This document shows, piece after piece, positions 44,931 through 56,947 of a DNA stretch of 64,000 nt. Positions within the stretch are counted from its first letter, which is position 1. Each line of letters begins with the position of its first letter. The stretch is from Tremella fuciformis (Eukaryota; Basidiomycota; Tremellomycetes; Tremellales; Tremellaceae), in contig CP136498.1 of the NCBI GenBank assembly GCA_032768795.1, positions 558,001-622,000 on the forward strand, read 5' to 3'. The position numbers and the translations under genes are program-made. The notes beneath the pieces were generated by a model. That model did not search any database. It saw nothing but the letters and a program-made list of their open reading frames with translations, and was not told the DNA's origin.

Positions 44931-47900
44931 CTACTCTCTTTAGACACTCGTGAGAACACAGATGTTTTACCGGGCTGGATTAGTGGAACGAGAGATTCAA
45001 CCTACAGATGAGGAAATACTGCTCGCCCTGGGTCGCCCGGGGGCAGCAGATGCGGGCATGATCACCGACTTTGGCTTTGACAGCCAAGAGCCTGTTGCGA
45101 GCGTAGTGACTGTCGGTACTCAATCGAATCCGAGCTGTTGGAAAACGAGCTCAGAAGGCGATACCCCTGGTGATTTGGGGAATTCGGACCGAAGACATTT
45201 TTGGGGGGAATGGCTTCGGACCGAGGTCTGTGGTAATCTCTTCCTGGTGACACTTTGACACGTGGCACTTCCTCACTCCCACCCTCATCCTCATCCTATA
45301 CCCGCCCTCATCCCCATCGGTGCGTCCGGGTAAGGACTGTTAGCTTGATGCAGTCACCCTTGTGCTCTCTGCGAGGCCTGATTGGACGCAGCATGCTGTC
45401 AATACCGGGTGGCTGCGAGGACAGCGGCGGTGAAGGGGCTGATCGGCAGTCCCTGCACAGCACGTCGAGAGGGAAAAGCTGGAATGCACCTGCGGAGAGG
45501 ACGGGTCCAGAGGGGTACCCCATCCTTATTTCATATTCACCGCTCCCGCCCTCCCTCCAGTTGAACCGCCTACGCCAGTCACTCGACTGTTCTACGGCTC
45601 GTGGCTGGACCGCGCTGAGCAACGGCATACACGCGACTCGGTGGGCAAGTTGGTGTTGAGCGACGGGACAAGGACGGCATCATCGGCGGGTCGACAGACG
45701 CCTTGCGAGGTTACGTCGAGGTGTCGATCACAACGAGGCCCCGTTGGTCGAGCAGCATAGAACTATCATCGGCAAAGTCGATCTCGAGCAGGAGACGGAC
45801 CGTTTCTCCACGGGAGATGATGGATCTCTCGAAGTGACACCGAAAACGATCGGCATCCGCATCGTTGCGACGGGATCAGGCCAAGATGATGATGCACACA
45901 GCGATACTGGCGGTTTCGGAGCGGGGATGAGCGCTCAAGAGTCCATGCGTACGGCAATACCCGGCTATTTGCAAGGCGACGACTCAGGTGGTTTCTGCGC
46001 GAATCAGCTCTAGCTACGGTCGCAGCTCGACTGATCTTCCTCCGTCGCACACCGACATGTCCGCCAATAATCATCGTCAAGCGGATCACCACGCCAGAGA
46101 GACTGGAGGTGCTCCCGACGATGTCAACGCGGATGGCCAGTCTTCTGGAGAAGAGTCCCGGGCAGGGGATCCGTCATCGGGTCGCCCGGGTGCTACGGCG
46201 GCGCCCGCCGGCAAAGTGATGATAACCCAAAAGAAGAGAATAGCAGCTCGAATGTCTCGAGTGCATCATCTGCCTTGCGGACCGCAAGGTGTCGGTCCTC
46301 GCACGCTGGATGCGGACAAACGGGCTGACAGTGAAGCGAATCGCAGGCGTCGAAACGGCCCCAGAGTCCGGAGCCGGCGACCGCGGGTGAGGGCTTTTCC
46401 GTTGCGTGTGCGCAATCGAGTCGCTCAACATGTAGCATCGCAATTGCCGTCGTGGCAGCCGAGAAACGCTCCGCAGCAACAAAGCCAGGACATGACGGGC
46501 GAGGTTGACTCCCGATAGCAGACGTCCAGGCTGATCGACAGAGCTCTCGCAGACTTCCCGGGTGGCCGCCGGGAAGGGTCGTCATTCGCTCTCCCATAGC
46601 ACGCCTGAGAACTATGGATCGTCTCATGGAACGCTCTCCGACTGAAGACTCGACGGGCAAGGTAGAGGATGACCTCACGGGCGATGCGGATCGAGCCGAG
46701 GAGCCAGAGTTGCAGGAACAGGTTTTCGCCTCAGATCCCTTATAGGCCTACTCCTCTGCCCAGAAGGTGCAAAAGCTGGCACTTGCAGGTTGTCTGCATT
46801 GCTCACCGCAACCACAAGGTCAGGTCATCCTCAGCCTTCCGTCCTCGACCTTTCGCCCCTCTCCACCTCGAGTTGCGCTCACACGCAGTCGATCGAGCCT
46901 TTTCCTCAGTGCCATGTAGGCGGCATCTCACAGCGGCAGCGGCTCTTACTGCAGTTCCTATGCCGTCGAGCGGGCACATTCAAGCAGGTATGTTCTACTG
47001 AGAATCATCCCCGACCATCAGCGCATGCTCGCCACCTCGCTAAAAACTCTGGAGATAAACCACGATCGGCTCCGTACCCGCTTGAGACTGTTGCGCCTCG
47101 CGTTGAAGTAAGATCCCCCAACGTGTGGCAATTGCCATACTGCTCACCGACCCCGTCTGGCCCACTGTCGTCATTGTCCAGTTGACCTCCTCATTGGTGT
47201 GTACTCGATGCGAGGCACGATGTCGAGTTTGCGTGACGAGCTACTGACTGCCTGTCGGGCTCAATATATCAACCCGGGGCAGCTCGACCAGACCTGTCCG
47301 TTAGCCTCTCCACGGGCAGTTGTCGCAGCGAACGCTCACTCGTCCTCCGCCTCAGGATCCAGCTCATCCTCTAGCTCTACGTCAAGCCCGGTCCTCAGAT
47401 CCAGCTCCTCATACAGCGGTCTGTTTCGCCCCCAGCCCGCCCCTCTTCTGATACTTCTTCAGCGCCCCAAAATCACTGCAGACCGTTCCGCCTGCAGGGT
47501 AGCGCCAGAATGCTGCACCGGGCAGGCGGAGCTTGTGATGTGCACCGATGTACTTGGGCGCAATCGGCCAGTTCCTCGCTTCTGACCTGATGGCGTTTGA
47601 AGCCTGGATCATGAGCGCCCCTTAGCCGTCTCAAAGGGCAAGCATAATGAACTGAAGCAGTACTAGGCCAGCCCCGCTGACCACCCTTGCAAGTCGAGGG
47701 AGCAACTACATGATGTGAGGCGGGATCTCACCATCGTTGGCTCGGCTTCCTCGCCCGTGGAACGCATGAAGAGAACAGGTGCTTCGACTTCTTGGCACAA
47801 TGATAATGCTTTTGTCAATGTCGGCAGGACGAATTGCACAGACATGTCGTCGCGCCGAGCAAGTAACAGCAGTCTTTGCGCGTATGTCCCATACAGTGCC

Positions 47901-49457
47901 GCTTCGCCTCTCTTCGAGCTCGATGTAGGGAGCCCATCCAAGAGATCCCAGTTACGGGAGTCGGATTTCCCTCCACCACGGGCGACCATTTTGTGTTGTG
48001 AACACATGCCATCAATGAGTCCAAGTAATGAAGCCGATCTGCCGGTTTATCCGTACAATTCACTGAGGATCCAGCGTCCCTGCCTTGTCTTTTCCCACCA
48101 CCGGAAGCCCTTCTTGGGCGCACCAGACGGGTTCCCACGTCGGACACTGCTCAAGAGGATCAGGTCGGCCGCTTGCTTGTCGAATCATGGAGACCGAAAG
48201 ACGAAAGTCGTTGGGAGGCCAGCGTAAAAGCAGAGGAAAGGACACTGGAGGTGGGGTTAGTTCCCCATCCTTCCTTCAGCCCGATCTGCTCGCGTCCCGG
48301 CTATGCTCATAAGTGTTCGAGGGTTTTATATGCTTGGCGTTGGTCTCGATACTGGTTTCAGCATGATTGATGCCTCCAATCGCACCCGACCGCGGAATCG
48401 CTGTCGCTCAAATCCGCCCGCTTGTCAATAAGTCGAGTCGAAACCACCAAGCTTTGCAAGCGGGACAGGCTCTTCTCCAAGTTTGATGACATGAATTGCT
48501 TCTTTCGATGTCCTCGCCCAATTGCCACAGATCCGTGCGGCTTGGCTTTGCAAGCACTCGTCAACACGGGTGGCCTGCCTCGTTCATACAAGTCGTCCAT
48601 CCTCACTCATCCTTGCCTCCGTCCACATCTATCGCCAGCGAGCCTGTATGAGGTCCCACCCGCATAGGACAAGGCCATGAGCTGAGGGCACATATAAACG
48701 CCATCAACTCTTTGCGTTGTGACATGCACCATGGGAGCAGGGACATCGACGGCCCCCAAGAGTCAGTCAGCCCTTGGCGCCGTGCCACACACACATGCCT
48801 GATACATTGGAGTCGGCCGCGGATGGTCCGGACAGCAGCTCTCGTGGGGTCAAGCGGGACTCATTCCAAGTCCCCGACGTTGTCGCCCAGCTTGCTGATG
48901 GACAATGGCTTGCCCCCGTTTCCTCGCCCTGGCTCGGGGGAATATGCCTGGCTTGTGGAGGTTTGGATACCACTCGCAACGCGCATTTGGCGGCATATCG
49001 AAGTAAAACACCGGCTCTTGGCAACAAAGCCCCTCTCGACGCTAGACCAATCCGGCAGCCTGATCAGGTCCGACGGCGCTCGGTGTCTAGTTACCATCTT
49101 GTGACAATCGTTTTCCTTGGCGGCTCAATGTTGTCGGGACACGGCGGCTGGCAGGCTTTGTCGATACCACATCACATCTCGCCCCTGCCTGGCCGGTACA
49201 CATCTCCCCTCTCAACGAGCGTCATGGGAAGAATCCCAAAATGTGAATTTTCACCTGAACCGGCAAGGCTCAACAACGGAAGGGTGTAGCCGCAACTTGG
49301 GGGTACGCCGGACAGTCTTTCAGCATCATCTGGCTGTGTCCGAGACACTACTGGGACGGATTGTCAAATTCAGGACGACCGAGCATCCAAATCTCATTCC
49401 GCTCGTGGCCCGGTTCATGAGGAGATTGTGGCTGCTGCACGTCCGTGTTGGGATAAG
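44931..49457. other. unresolved interval, some plus-strand coding-looking segments
   Basis: A possible small gene is 46057-46508: exons 46057-46215, 46244-46386 and 46436-46508 keep frame for 124 residues and include a CLECIICLADRK cysteine motif, but the first intron would be only 28 nt. A Ser-rich open frame of 128 codons lies at 47199-47585. Segment 45690-45720 echoes 41300. From 47600 to 49457 I see no supported gene. The LTR fragment at 49458 follows. Confidence 0.35.
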
Positions 49458-49560
49458 TGTCACGCCGCTGCCTTCTCTGTCCAAAGCCCGTCGAACACGT
49501 GCAGCACGGCGGGCGCCGAGTCTCAGCAAGTGGCACGCTGAGCTTGGCAAGGGAATAGGC
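49458..49560. repeat. LTR fragment shared with 24661-24767
   Basis: It begins TGTCACGCCGCTGCC and follows the 24661 copy for about 100 bp before drifting. The MULE at 49666 is inserted just beyond. Confidence 0.6.
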
Positions 49561-49665
49561 GGTGTAGTGAGCTGACGGCAGGACTGACCACAGGATGGGC
49601 GGCGGTACCCGTACTCGGGAACCGTACCCTGGTGCCACGTGGGAAAGGACGTGTCCGCCGGTGGC

Positions 49666-52600
49666 GAGTCCCGCTTGGGGCACGACGTCTTTCCTTCATC
49701 GCACGACGTCTTTACGTAAGATTGTGAGATCACGTGATATCCACGCTGCTGGCACGTGTCTCTCACGTGTATACCACGTGAGACCCCATCCACCGCAGCC
49801 TCAAGTTCACTCTGCTCTTTCATTATGATTGTTCACCACCAAGTTGCTCTGTCAGGGCCATGCATGCATGCATACAGCATTCAGAGCTCTACAACAGGTC
49901 ATTCCCTACTCTATCTATGTCCTGCCAGAGCTGAATCAGATCTTCAGTGAGTGCTGGCTCGGAAAGAAGATTTCCTTCCTGACCGGCTGTCCCCTGGTCC
50001 AGCCCATCAAACAGACCATGTCCGGACCCGCCTAAAATGCTTCCGATGTCGACATTCGAGCTGCTTTGGTTGACTGTTCCTGGCAGACTTGAGCGGTTTG
50101 CCGCCTAGTTCTCAGCTCAGTCTGAATGTGGCAGTCAGACTGTGGCAGCTCACCTGTGATTCCTGCAGCGGTCTCCGGTTCCGTGCGATGTCGTTCCGTG
50201 CGTCCTCGACCTCTTGCCTGCGATTCTGCCTGCGCACGGGACAGTCCTTGCTCCTCATATTGTGACCCTGCTCGCCACAGGCCGAACATTTGAACCGTCG
50301 CTGTTGAAGGGGCCTCGCTTGTCGCTCATGACGCCCTACCCATCGACCGCTTGGGTGTTGCTCGGGCTCGTGATCCTCTTGCTCGCTACCGCCAGCAGCC
50401 TCCTCGCCACCGCCGACAGCCTGCTCGCCACCGGTCTGAGTCTCTGTCCGTCCGGATCGCCTTGTATTGGCTCTGCGACGGCGGCCACGCTTTCGGGGAC
50501 GACGGGGAGGATCGAGAATGATGTCTTGATCGTCATTGTTGTTGGGGAAGGTGAAAGACGGTGGTAGGATGGTCTCGGTGGTGTCTGATGGCTGCAGGGT
50601 GCCGGAGAGGCTGTTCTCTGCGTCCTCCATCCAATCTCGCAGTTCTCGCTCTGTCGGTAGCCGCCAATGAGGATGGAATGCCTCCATCTCGAGGTAGGCG
50701 CCCTGAATGACAAGATCCTTGAGCCGGTGAGAGCAGGGGAGGCCATAAGAGCTGTGGAAATGATTGGTGCAGGGGGTTGTGCGATCGCCTCGAGACTCGG
50801 CGGCAATGAGCTTGCTGGCGATGGCGAGCTGGGCCTTGACGAGGTCGATGGCCTGCCGAGACACTCGACCTTTGACCTGCAGATCAGCCTGTGCGCACGG
50901 ACTGCAGGACGACTACGACTTACCCTAGCAAACACCTTGGAGACACCGATGTCAGAGATCTCCCTCTGCTTCCCGAATTCAAGCAACCTAGCATCCCATT
51001 GGTCCTTGAAGTACAGTCTGAGACCGCGGACAACCTCATAGAGATCATCGTGATGGCTGTCGAGGTGATCTTTGAGAGCTTTATGAGTGCCTTCAAGTCG
51101 AGAGGTTGTCCGCTGCCCGAGGTGTCGATAGCGGTCGATGTAGGCTGAAATGAACCTCTTGCGATGCCCCTGTAGCCCCTTGAGGTACTTGTGGGCTTTC
51201 TCGAGCTCGGGTTCGGGAAAGGCTGCTCTGATGGTGTCGAAGCCTGCAGAGATGGCCGCCTTGGTGGTGGCATCGACGATGTTGGCCTTCCAACAGTCCC
51301 GAAAGGCTTTGGAGCCCTCATCGGGGTTGTAGTCGGGCTTCCGCTTCGACAACTTCTTGAAGTACTTGGCGGTGTTGCCCTTGACATTCTCAGATAGGTG
51401 CCAGTAGCACAGCAGCTGATAGGCGTCCGGCAGGAGCTCTTCGAGAGCGTTGCGGATGGCCGGTTCGCGGTCGGTGATGACAACCTCCACCTTGTCCTTC
51501 CAAACCTGAATGAAGTCGAGATAGGCTTTGATGGCGAGCTCATACCATTCGGTGGTTTGCATGAGCATGAAGACGACGGCGGAGGTGTAGGTGTGACCGG
51601 TCGCTGTGAATCCGGCGATGTGAAGCATAGATAGGCCATACCGGTTGGTCTGGAAGGTAGTGTCGAGAAAGAGCACCGTGGGAAAGCGATGGGTGAGCGC
51701 ACGGGCCTCTCGGGTGGTGTAGAGCAGTCCAACACAGCGCCGTTGATCGTCCACAAAGGCCCTGGCCAGCTCTCCATCGTCCTGCAGCTTCCTGACGATG
51801 GCCTCGGTGCTCGTATGACCGTTGCGTTCGGCCCATCGATGTCGGAAGCCGAGGTTGTAGATGTCATGTCGGGCAATGAGGAGGGACGGGAACTCGCGGG
51901 TAAGATTGGCATGTATCTTTCGGGGCTTGTTCCGAAGCTCGATCTGACCGACAAGGAACGCACGGGCCTCGGCGGTCATGGACGCCTTTCGGTGGACGGC
52001 TAGGTCGATAGGCCTGCTAGGAGGGTGGTTGTGAAGATCGCATTGGGACTCGATATCGATCCGCCAGTCCTCTTCTCGAGCATTGCCGAAGACATCGGTC
52101 CCGCCATGGTTCCGAGCATAGATGAGGAAAGGACAGTTCTTCTGCCTAGCCCATATCGTCCGCCTTCTCTGCTCCTCATAGCCCTTCCTGTGCGTGCCAG
52201 GCTTCCCGCCATGGACACACTTGAGCTGCATGTTTTGGAAGCCCTTCCTCTTGTTGCTCGACCGGGCAATGGTGACACCGAACCCATGGGCTTTGGCGAA
52301 GGCCTGGATGTCGGCTAGGATAGACGAGCGGGATAGGAAGCGGATGCCGACAGCAGGCCGGTAGGGAGGATGGGTGAGGACAGGGAGTTCCTCGGCTGGC
52401 TCGAAGTCGCTCTCGGACGAGTAAGGGGCTTCCTCGGATGTGTCGGTGTCGGCCTCGGATACATCGTCGAGATCGTCTGACACCGATGAGAGGGACTGAG
52501 CGTCTGTGTCGCTGTCAGGAAGGGGTCTCGAAGGCCGACTGGGTGGCGGGGTCAGAGGTGGGGGGATCCGATAAGAAGGGGTGTCCGAGGTCAACAAGTG

Positions 52601-53145
52601 ACCCTCTGATGTCAACAATGACCGACATGTCGACAGCGACAACTCACCAGGCAATGATCCTAACGGGCTGAGGCTTGGACCAAGGGTGCTCTGGGTGTGT
52701 GACACCATGCTGTAAGAGCGACAGAGCGATCGCTGTCGACATGCGGTGGATGGAGGTGAATGATGGGGGGGGCTGGTTGGGTGGCGGGGGCAAGGTGTTG
52801 GCGATGGCGGTTTCTCGAGATTTTCAGCCTTTCTCGAGCGGGAAAAGAGCGTGAGGGGGTAAAGAGCGTCGATGAGAACGTCTGAGCGGTGTTTGAGACG
52901 TGTGCGAGCGATATCGAGCAAGACGGCGGTGGTGATGTTGAGATACAACGACAAGATGACGGTGAGCAGTGGTGGTCAGTTCAGGGCTGAGCGGCATTTC
53001 GGCGATATCGACGCGTCCGTGCACGAGGCATTCTCGGCGTTTCGGCATTATGGCCTCAGGCGGCGACTGCCGACTGGGGCGGTTTTTGCCTTTACGTAAA
53101 GACGTCGTGCGATGAAGGAAAGACGTCGTGCCCCAAGCGGGACTC
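49666..53145 (-). mobile_element. complete MULE (Mutator-like) element, 3480 bp, TSD CCGGTGGC
   Basis: Perfect 54-bp terminal inverted repeats (49666-49719 and 53092-53145) start GAGTCCCGCTTGGGGC. An 8-bp target duplication CCGGTGGC lies outside (49658-49665 and 53146-53153). Each terminal repeat contains GCACGACGTCTTT twice, 21 bp apart. It carries one intact transposase gene. Four CACGTG boxes lie at 49731-49780 inside the left end. Identical termini and an intact gene suggest recent activity. Confidence 0.95.
50112..52708 (-). CDS. MULE transposase, 849 aa
   Basis: Two exons (50924-52708 and 50112-50876) with a 47-nt intron give 850 codons including the stop. The start at 52708 is chosen because upstream sequence is low-complexity and reaches into the terminal region. 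Domains in order: acidic Ser-rich N-terminus; FAR1/WRKY-GCM1-like zinc-binding region (about residues 120-240) with CPFLIYAR and CDLHNHPP; MULE catalytic core with LFLDTTF (Asp), VVITDREPAIRNAL (Asp) and CYWHLSENVKGN; the Glu region EGTHKALKDHL; a SWIM-type zinc finger after the intron (CTNHFHSSYGLPCSH); a basic stretch; and a CCHC knuckle CSACGEQGHNMRSKDC. The protein cuts and pastes the element by binding its terminal repeats. It looks functional. Confidence 0.93.
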
Positions 53146-53306
53146 CCGGTGGCCTTGGGGCCTTGGTGTCTTATACATAAGGGTACCCGCACGAGTGCTC
53201 GGTTGTGGCATTTTGATCAGTAAATTTCCTCCTCTGCCCCGTTCACATTTCTTCTCTATTCCTCCGTCTAGTTGCATCCATAGCACATATTGTTGTGACT
53301 TGAAGC

Positions 53307-55018
53307 ATGCCCAAGGCTGCCCTCCTTGCTGCTCTTGAGACCTGCCATGCACAGCAGGGACCAAATTGCCCCAATTTCTCGGTGATAGCCAAACAACACC
53401 ACATCGACCGGCACACCCTTTGACGCCAATATGACAAGACACTCCAGCCCCATCTTCAGCTTGAAGACCGCCGCTCACTGCTCTCCCGTGAGCAGGAGGG
53501 TGTACTACTTGATCACCTGGATCGACTTGGCAAACGGCACCTCTTCATCACTCCAAAGATACTCCGCAACCTGGTCAATGAGATCACAGGCCGTCAGCCT
53601 GGTGAAAGTTGGGCCCGACAATTTGTGATGAAGCACAAGGATCGAGTCAAATGTATGGTGGTGGGAGGCATGGAGGCCAGTTGTCACTCAGCAGAGTACC
53701 AGCCTGTGTTTGAGGCTTATTTTGATCTGGTGAGCCGTGTCCAATCATCCTGAGATCATGTCCAGAAAGCTAACTGATGTCCAGCAGGAACAGAAGTGCC
53801 GTGACCTCAACATTGGACCCAACTCAATCTATAATATGGATGAGAAGGGCTTCATGATGGGCAGGACCAATAAGCAGAGGCGGATTGTGCCAGTTGCACA
53901 AGCCAGTGAGGCCGGAGGCACACAGAGCAGGATGGATGGAAGTCGAGAATGGGTCAGCCTGCTTGCCTGCATTTGTGCCAATGGGACCGCCCTCACGCCT
54001 TCAATCATCTTTTCAGGCAAGCAGGTTGGAAAGGGGTGGATGGCAGAGCTATCAGAGGAGGAGAGATACTGGGTTGCAGTGTCAGAGAAAGGGTGGACTA
54101 CGGAGGAGCTGGGCCTTTGGTGGCTGGAGGAGGTTTTTCACCCAGCAACTCAAGCCAACCGACGCAGACTGCTTATCATGGATGGTCATGGCAGTCATGT
54201 CAACAGCCACTTCATCCAAAGATGCGACTCACTACGGATCACTCTGCTTATCCTCCCGCCCCACTCAACACATCGACTCCAGCCACTAGATGTCGGGCTT
54301 TTCTCTCCACTCTCTACAGCCTACACAACAATCTTTGATCAGCAATGGCAAGCTACCGAAGGCAGGCTTTTCGTCAACAAAGCACGATTCTTCAGTATCC
54401 TCCTTCAGGCCTGGAAGCAATCTGCAACCCCCGACAACATCCGAAATGCTTTCAGCAAGGCGGGCATCTTCCCTCACAATCGGGCCATTGTGGTCGACCG
54501 AGTTTTTCAGCCCCCTGCCCTCCCCCGTACACCCTCCACCCTCGCCATCTCCAGCAGTCATTCCCTCCTCCCCATTGGGTGAGGGCAAATCTGGCGAGCT
54601 CCTCAGAAAGGTCAAAAGAAACAAGAAGAAGGCGACTCATGCGGTGGTCAAGATGGCAAAGAGGATTGTTGGATTAGAGGCAGCCTACAAGCTCTCCGAA
54701 GCAACTGCAGCTAGTCTGAGGGAGTCCGTCAAAAAAGCCAGGAATAAGAAAGCTTTCAAGCCAATTGTGCCCGGGCATGAGGAGAGGATGGCACTTTGGA
54801 TAGGGCCAGAGCAGGTTGAAGCACATCGGAGGAGAATCATAGAGGAGGCCCTGGCAAGAGAGGAGGAGGAGCGAGAGAAAAGGACCAGAAAAGAGGCTAC
54901 CGCTGCTAAGAGGGCTGAGAGGGAGGCTCAGAAGGGGGAGAGAACAGTCAGGAGGGAAGCTCTAGCTGCCCAGCGAGCAGAGAAAGAGGCAGAGAGGGGT
55001 CAGAACTCCCTTCCTTGA
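53307..55018 (+). pseudogene. CENP-B/pogo-type DDE transposase, broken
   Basis: Exon 53307-53729 encodes the N-terminal helix-turn-helix region (NFSVIAKQHHIDRHTL) and the second DNA-binding half (LGKRHLFITPKILRN). A 55-58-nt intron with a GCTAACTG branch site leads into the DDE_1 core from about 53785: IYNMDEKGFMMG (Asp), LLIMDGHGSHV (Asp) and HSTHRLQPLDVGLF (third Asp). A TGA at 53421-53423 replaces an expected Arg and fits TCG-to-TTG. After 54527 a one-base frame change, or a 28-nt intron, leads to a long Lys/Glu coiled-coil tail ending at 55018. No terminal repeats were found. It could be an old element or a former host gene. Confidence 0.8.
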
Positions 55019-55030
55019 CGTCTTCTCCTA

Positions 55031-56909
55031 ACGTCAACCACCCCCTTTATGGACACCCCCCCTTTATGGACGACACGTAAACATCCCGTCATCATTTCGC
55101 GTTGTTGACATCTACCTTTTCGCGCTCGCCTCACGATCATGCAGACCGACTCGGATACGGCCCGCCAGGCAGCCGTCGATGCTTACAAGGCAGGGCTTGC
55201 TGATTATACCAAGAACTCCCCAAGTTTACGCGATTTGGCAGCTCAAACCGGCGTCCCAAGATCCACCATCCACAACCGCATGAAATCGGGCGCACAGGAT
55301 CACAAGACGGCTGCAGCTCACCTTCAAGCCATGACGCCGGCTGAAGAGACGTCTCTTGTGGACTACATCCGCCGCATGTCGCTCATTGGCCACCCCCCTC
55401 CCCATGAAGAGATCCGCGACGTCGCCAATTACCTCCGTCGTTCTCGGTTGTCAACAACGCCTGTAGAGATCACGCCGACATCGTCTCTGTCGTCCTCAGT
55501 TCCTCTGCTCGGCAAAAACTGGATCGCCAAGTTCCGCCTGCGTCACCCCGACGTCGTCTCTACGTGGACACGCGCTCTCGACACCGCCAGGATCGACGGC
55601 GAGGCCCCAGAGAAGCTGGTGGCCTGGTTCGCAGAGCTGCGCGACCTATACGATCGTCACCATTATGAGGCGGGCAACATCTACAATATGGACGAGACGG
55701 GCTTCGCGATCGGGGCCACGCAGTCAACTCGCGTCCTCACGGTCATTGGGAATGGCCGCAGGGGAGCTAAGGCCACCAAAGCCGATCTCCGTGGCGAGTG
55801 GACGACATCCATTGAGTGCGTGTCAGCGGACGGTAACGCCCTGCCGCCCCTCGTCATTCTCAAGGGGAAGGCTGGATTCAATAAAGCGTGGTTGCCTGTG
55901 ACGCACAGCGAGCTGGCGGATCGTTGGACATGGGCTGCGAGCAACACAGGCTGGAGCAGCGATTACATGGGTCTCAAATGGCTCCGCGACGTCTTCATCC
56001 CGTCGACAACGCCTACTCTGACGGCCAGACCGACCGCACAGCGTCCCCGTCGACTGCTCATAGTCGATGGCCACGGCAGCCACGTGCGATCCACGTTCAT
56101 CGGCCTCTGCATCGAGAACGACATTGATCTCATGATCTTACCTGCGCACACGTCTCATAAGACGCAGCCCCTTGACGTCGGCGTCTTTCGGGCGTTGAAA
56201 GGCGCAATGACGCGTGAGACCGACCGCATCACGACATACCAGAAGGGGATGATCCACAAGGCGGTCTACACGTCTCTGCTCATTGCCGCTCGCTCGCAGG
56301 CCATGACACCCGACAACATCAAGTCTGGGTTCCGCAAGACCGGTATTTGGCCGCTGCGACCGTCAGTCGTCATTGGCGACATCGAGCCACCCGCCACGCC
56401 TGCTCAGGCGATGTCAGAGGCCGCCCGCACCCCTCTAGGATCGCTCATGACAGAGAACCGAGAGTTTATACGCGATCACGCCGATAGCCTCCGAACACCG
56501 GCTAAGAGGCACTTTACCTCTCTGTCAGACCGCCTTGAGGCCGCATACGCCAAAATCGCGTTGTTGGAGCGAGAGATTGCAGCCAGGGAAGAGCTGGACC
56601 GAGTCAAGAGGCCCCGCAAGGGAATGACCGTTGCCAATGTTGGACAACATCACTTCAGCACGCCCCAGGTCTTGCAGCAGGCAATTCAGCTTGAGTCCGA
56701 AGGAGCAGCCAATAGGGCCCGCCAGGCAGCCTCCCAGCCTTCAAATACCATCCAGGACGGTCCAGAGAGGTCTCCTACACCCACCCCTGTCCCCATGAGG
56801 CTGTAGATGGTGCTCTGCATGCATGAAAGCGTTTCTCAGGCTGTATAAGGTTGTTCGGGATGAAGGGTGTCCATAAAGGGGGGGTGTCCATAAAGGGGGT
56901 GGTTGACGT
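55031..56909 (+). mobile_element. complete pogo/Fot1-like Tc1-mariner element, 1879 bp, TSD TA
   Basis: Perfect 41-bp terminal inverted repeats (55031-55071 and 56869-56909) begin ACGTCAACCACC and each hold two copies of a CCCTTTATGGAC unit. The element lies between TA dinucleotides, as expected for the superfamily. It holds one intact single-exon transposase gene, so it may be autonomous. It lies 12 bp after the coiled-coil end of the preceding transposase. Confidence 0.95.
55139..56806 (+). CDS. pogo/Fot1-like transposase, 555 aa
   Basis: A single exon encodes an N-terminal psq-type helix-turn-helix (SLRDLAAQTGVPRSTIHNRM, residues about 30-50) and a CENP-B-type second DNA-binding domain (LGKNWIAKFRLRHPDV, about 120-140). 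The DDE_1 catalytic core follows with IYNMDETGFAIG (Asp about 182), LLIVDGHGSH (Asp about 306) and THKTQPLDVGVF (Asp about 340). A leucine-rich coiled-coil tail (LEAAYAKIALLEREIAAREEL) ends the protein. All three acidic residues are present and there is no stop or frame break. Length is normal for fungal Fot1/pogo transposases. The ATG at 55139 is 108 bp from the left end, fitting a short leader. Confidence 0.94.
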   Translation: MQTDSDTARQAAVDAYKAGLADYTKNSPSLRDLAAQTGVPRSTIHNRMKSGAQDHKTAAAHLQAMTPAEETSLVDYIRRMSLIGHPPPHEEIRDVANYLRRSRLSTTPVEITPTSSLSSSVPLLGKNWIAKFRLRHPDVVSTWTRALDTARIDGEAPEKLVAWFAELRDLYDRHHYEAGNIYNMDETGFAIGATQSTRVLTVIGNGRRGAKATKADLRGEWTTSIECVSADGNALPPLVILKGKAGFNKAWLPVTHSELADRWTWAASNTGWSSDYMGLKWLRDVFIPSTTPTLTARPTAQRPRRLLIVDGHGSHVRSTFIGLCIENDIDLMILPAHTSHKTQPLDVGVFRALKGAMTRETDRITTYQKGMIHKAVYTSLLIAARSQAMTPDNIKSGFRKTGIWPLRPSVVIGDIEPPATPAQAMSEAARTPLGSLMTENREFIRDHADSLRTPAKRHFTSLSDRLEAAYAKIALLEREIAAREELDRVKRPRKGMTVANVGQHHFSTPQVLQQAIQLESEGAANRARQAASQPSNTIQDGPERSPTPTPVPMRL

Positions 56910-56947
56910 TACATCTGTGTTGTCCACGGCGGCCGGGAGAGCATCGG

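Noticed and set aside
46216..46243. 28-nt intron that would restore frame in a small plus-strand gene; similar 28-29-nt candidates at 54527-54554 and near 17880
   Set aside because: Ultrashort introns would be striking, but the well-supported introns here are 37-75 nt, normal-size alternatives exist for the 17.9-kb case, and GT..AG pairs at this distance are frequent by chance. Kept only as a low-confidence possibility.
29353..49457. Identity as a Starship, Helitron, KDZ, Crypton or Polinton element
   Set aside because: I saw no tyrosine recombinase, Rep/helicase, KDZ transposase, protein-primed DNA polymerase or capsid motif, and no boundary repeats. The block stays unclassified.
50667..52671. 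Many plus-strand open stretches across the MULE
   Set aside because: They are complements of the intact transposase exons in GC-rich sequence and show no domain of their own.
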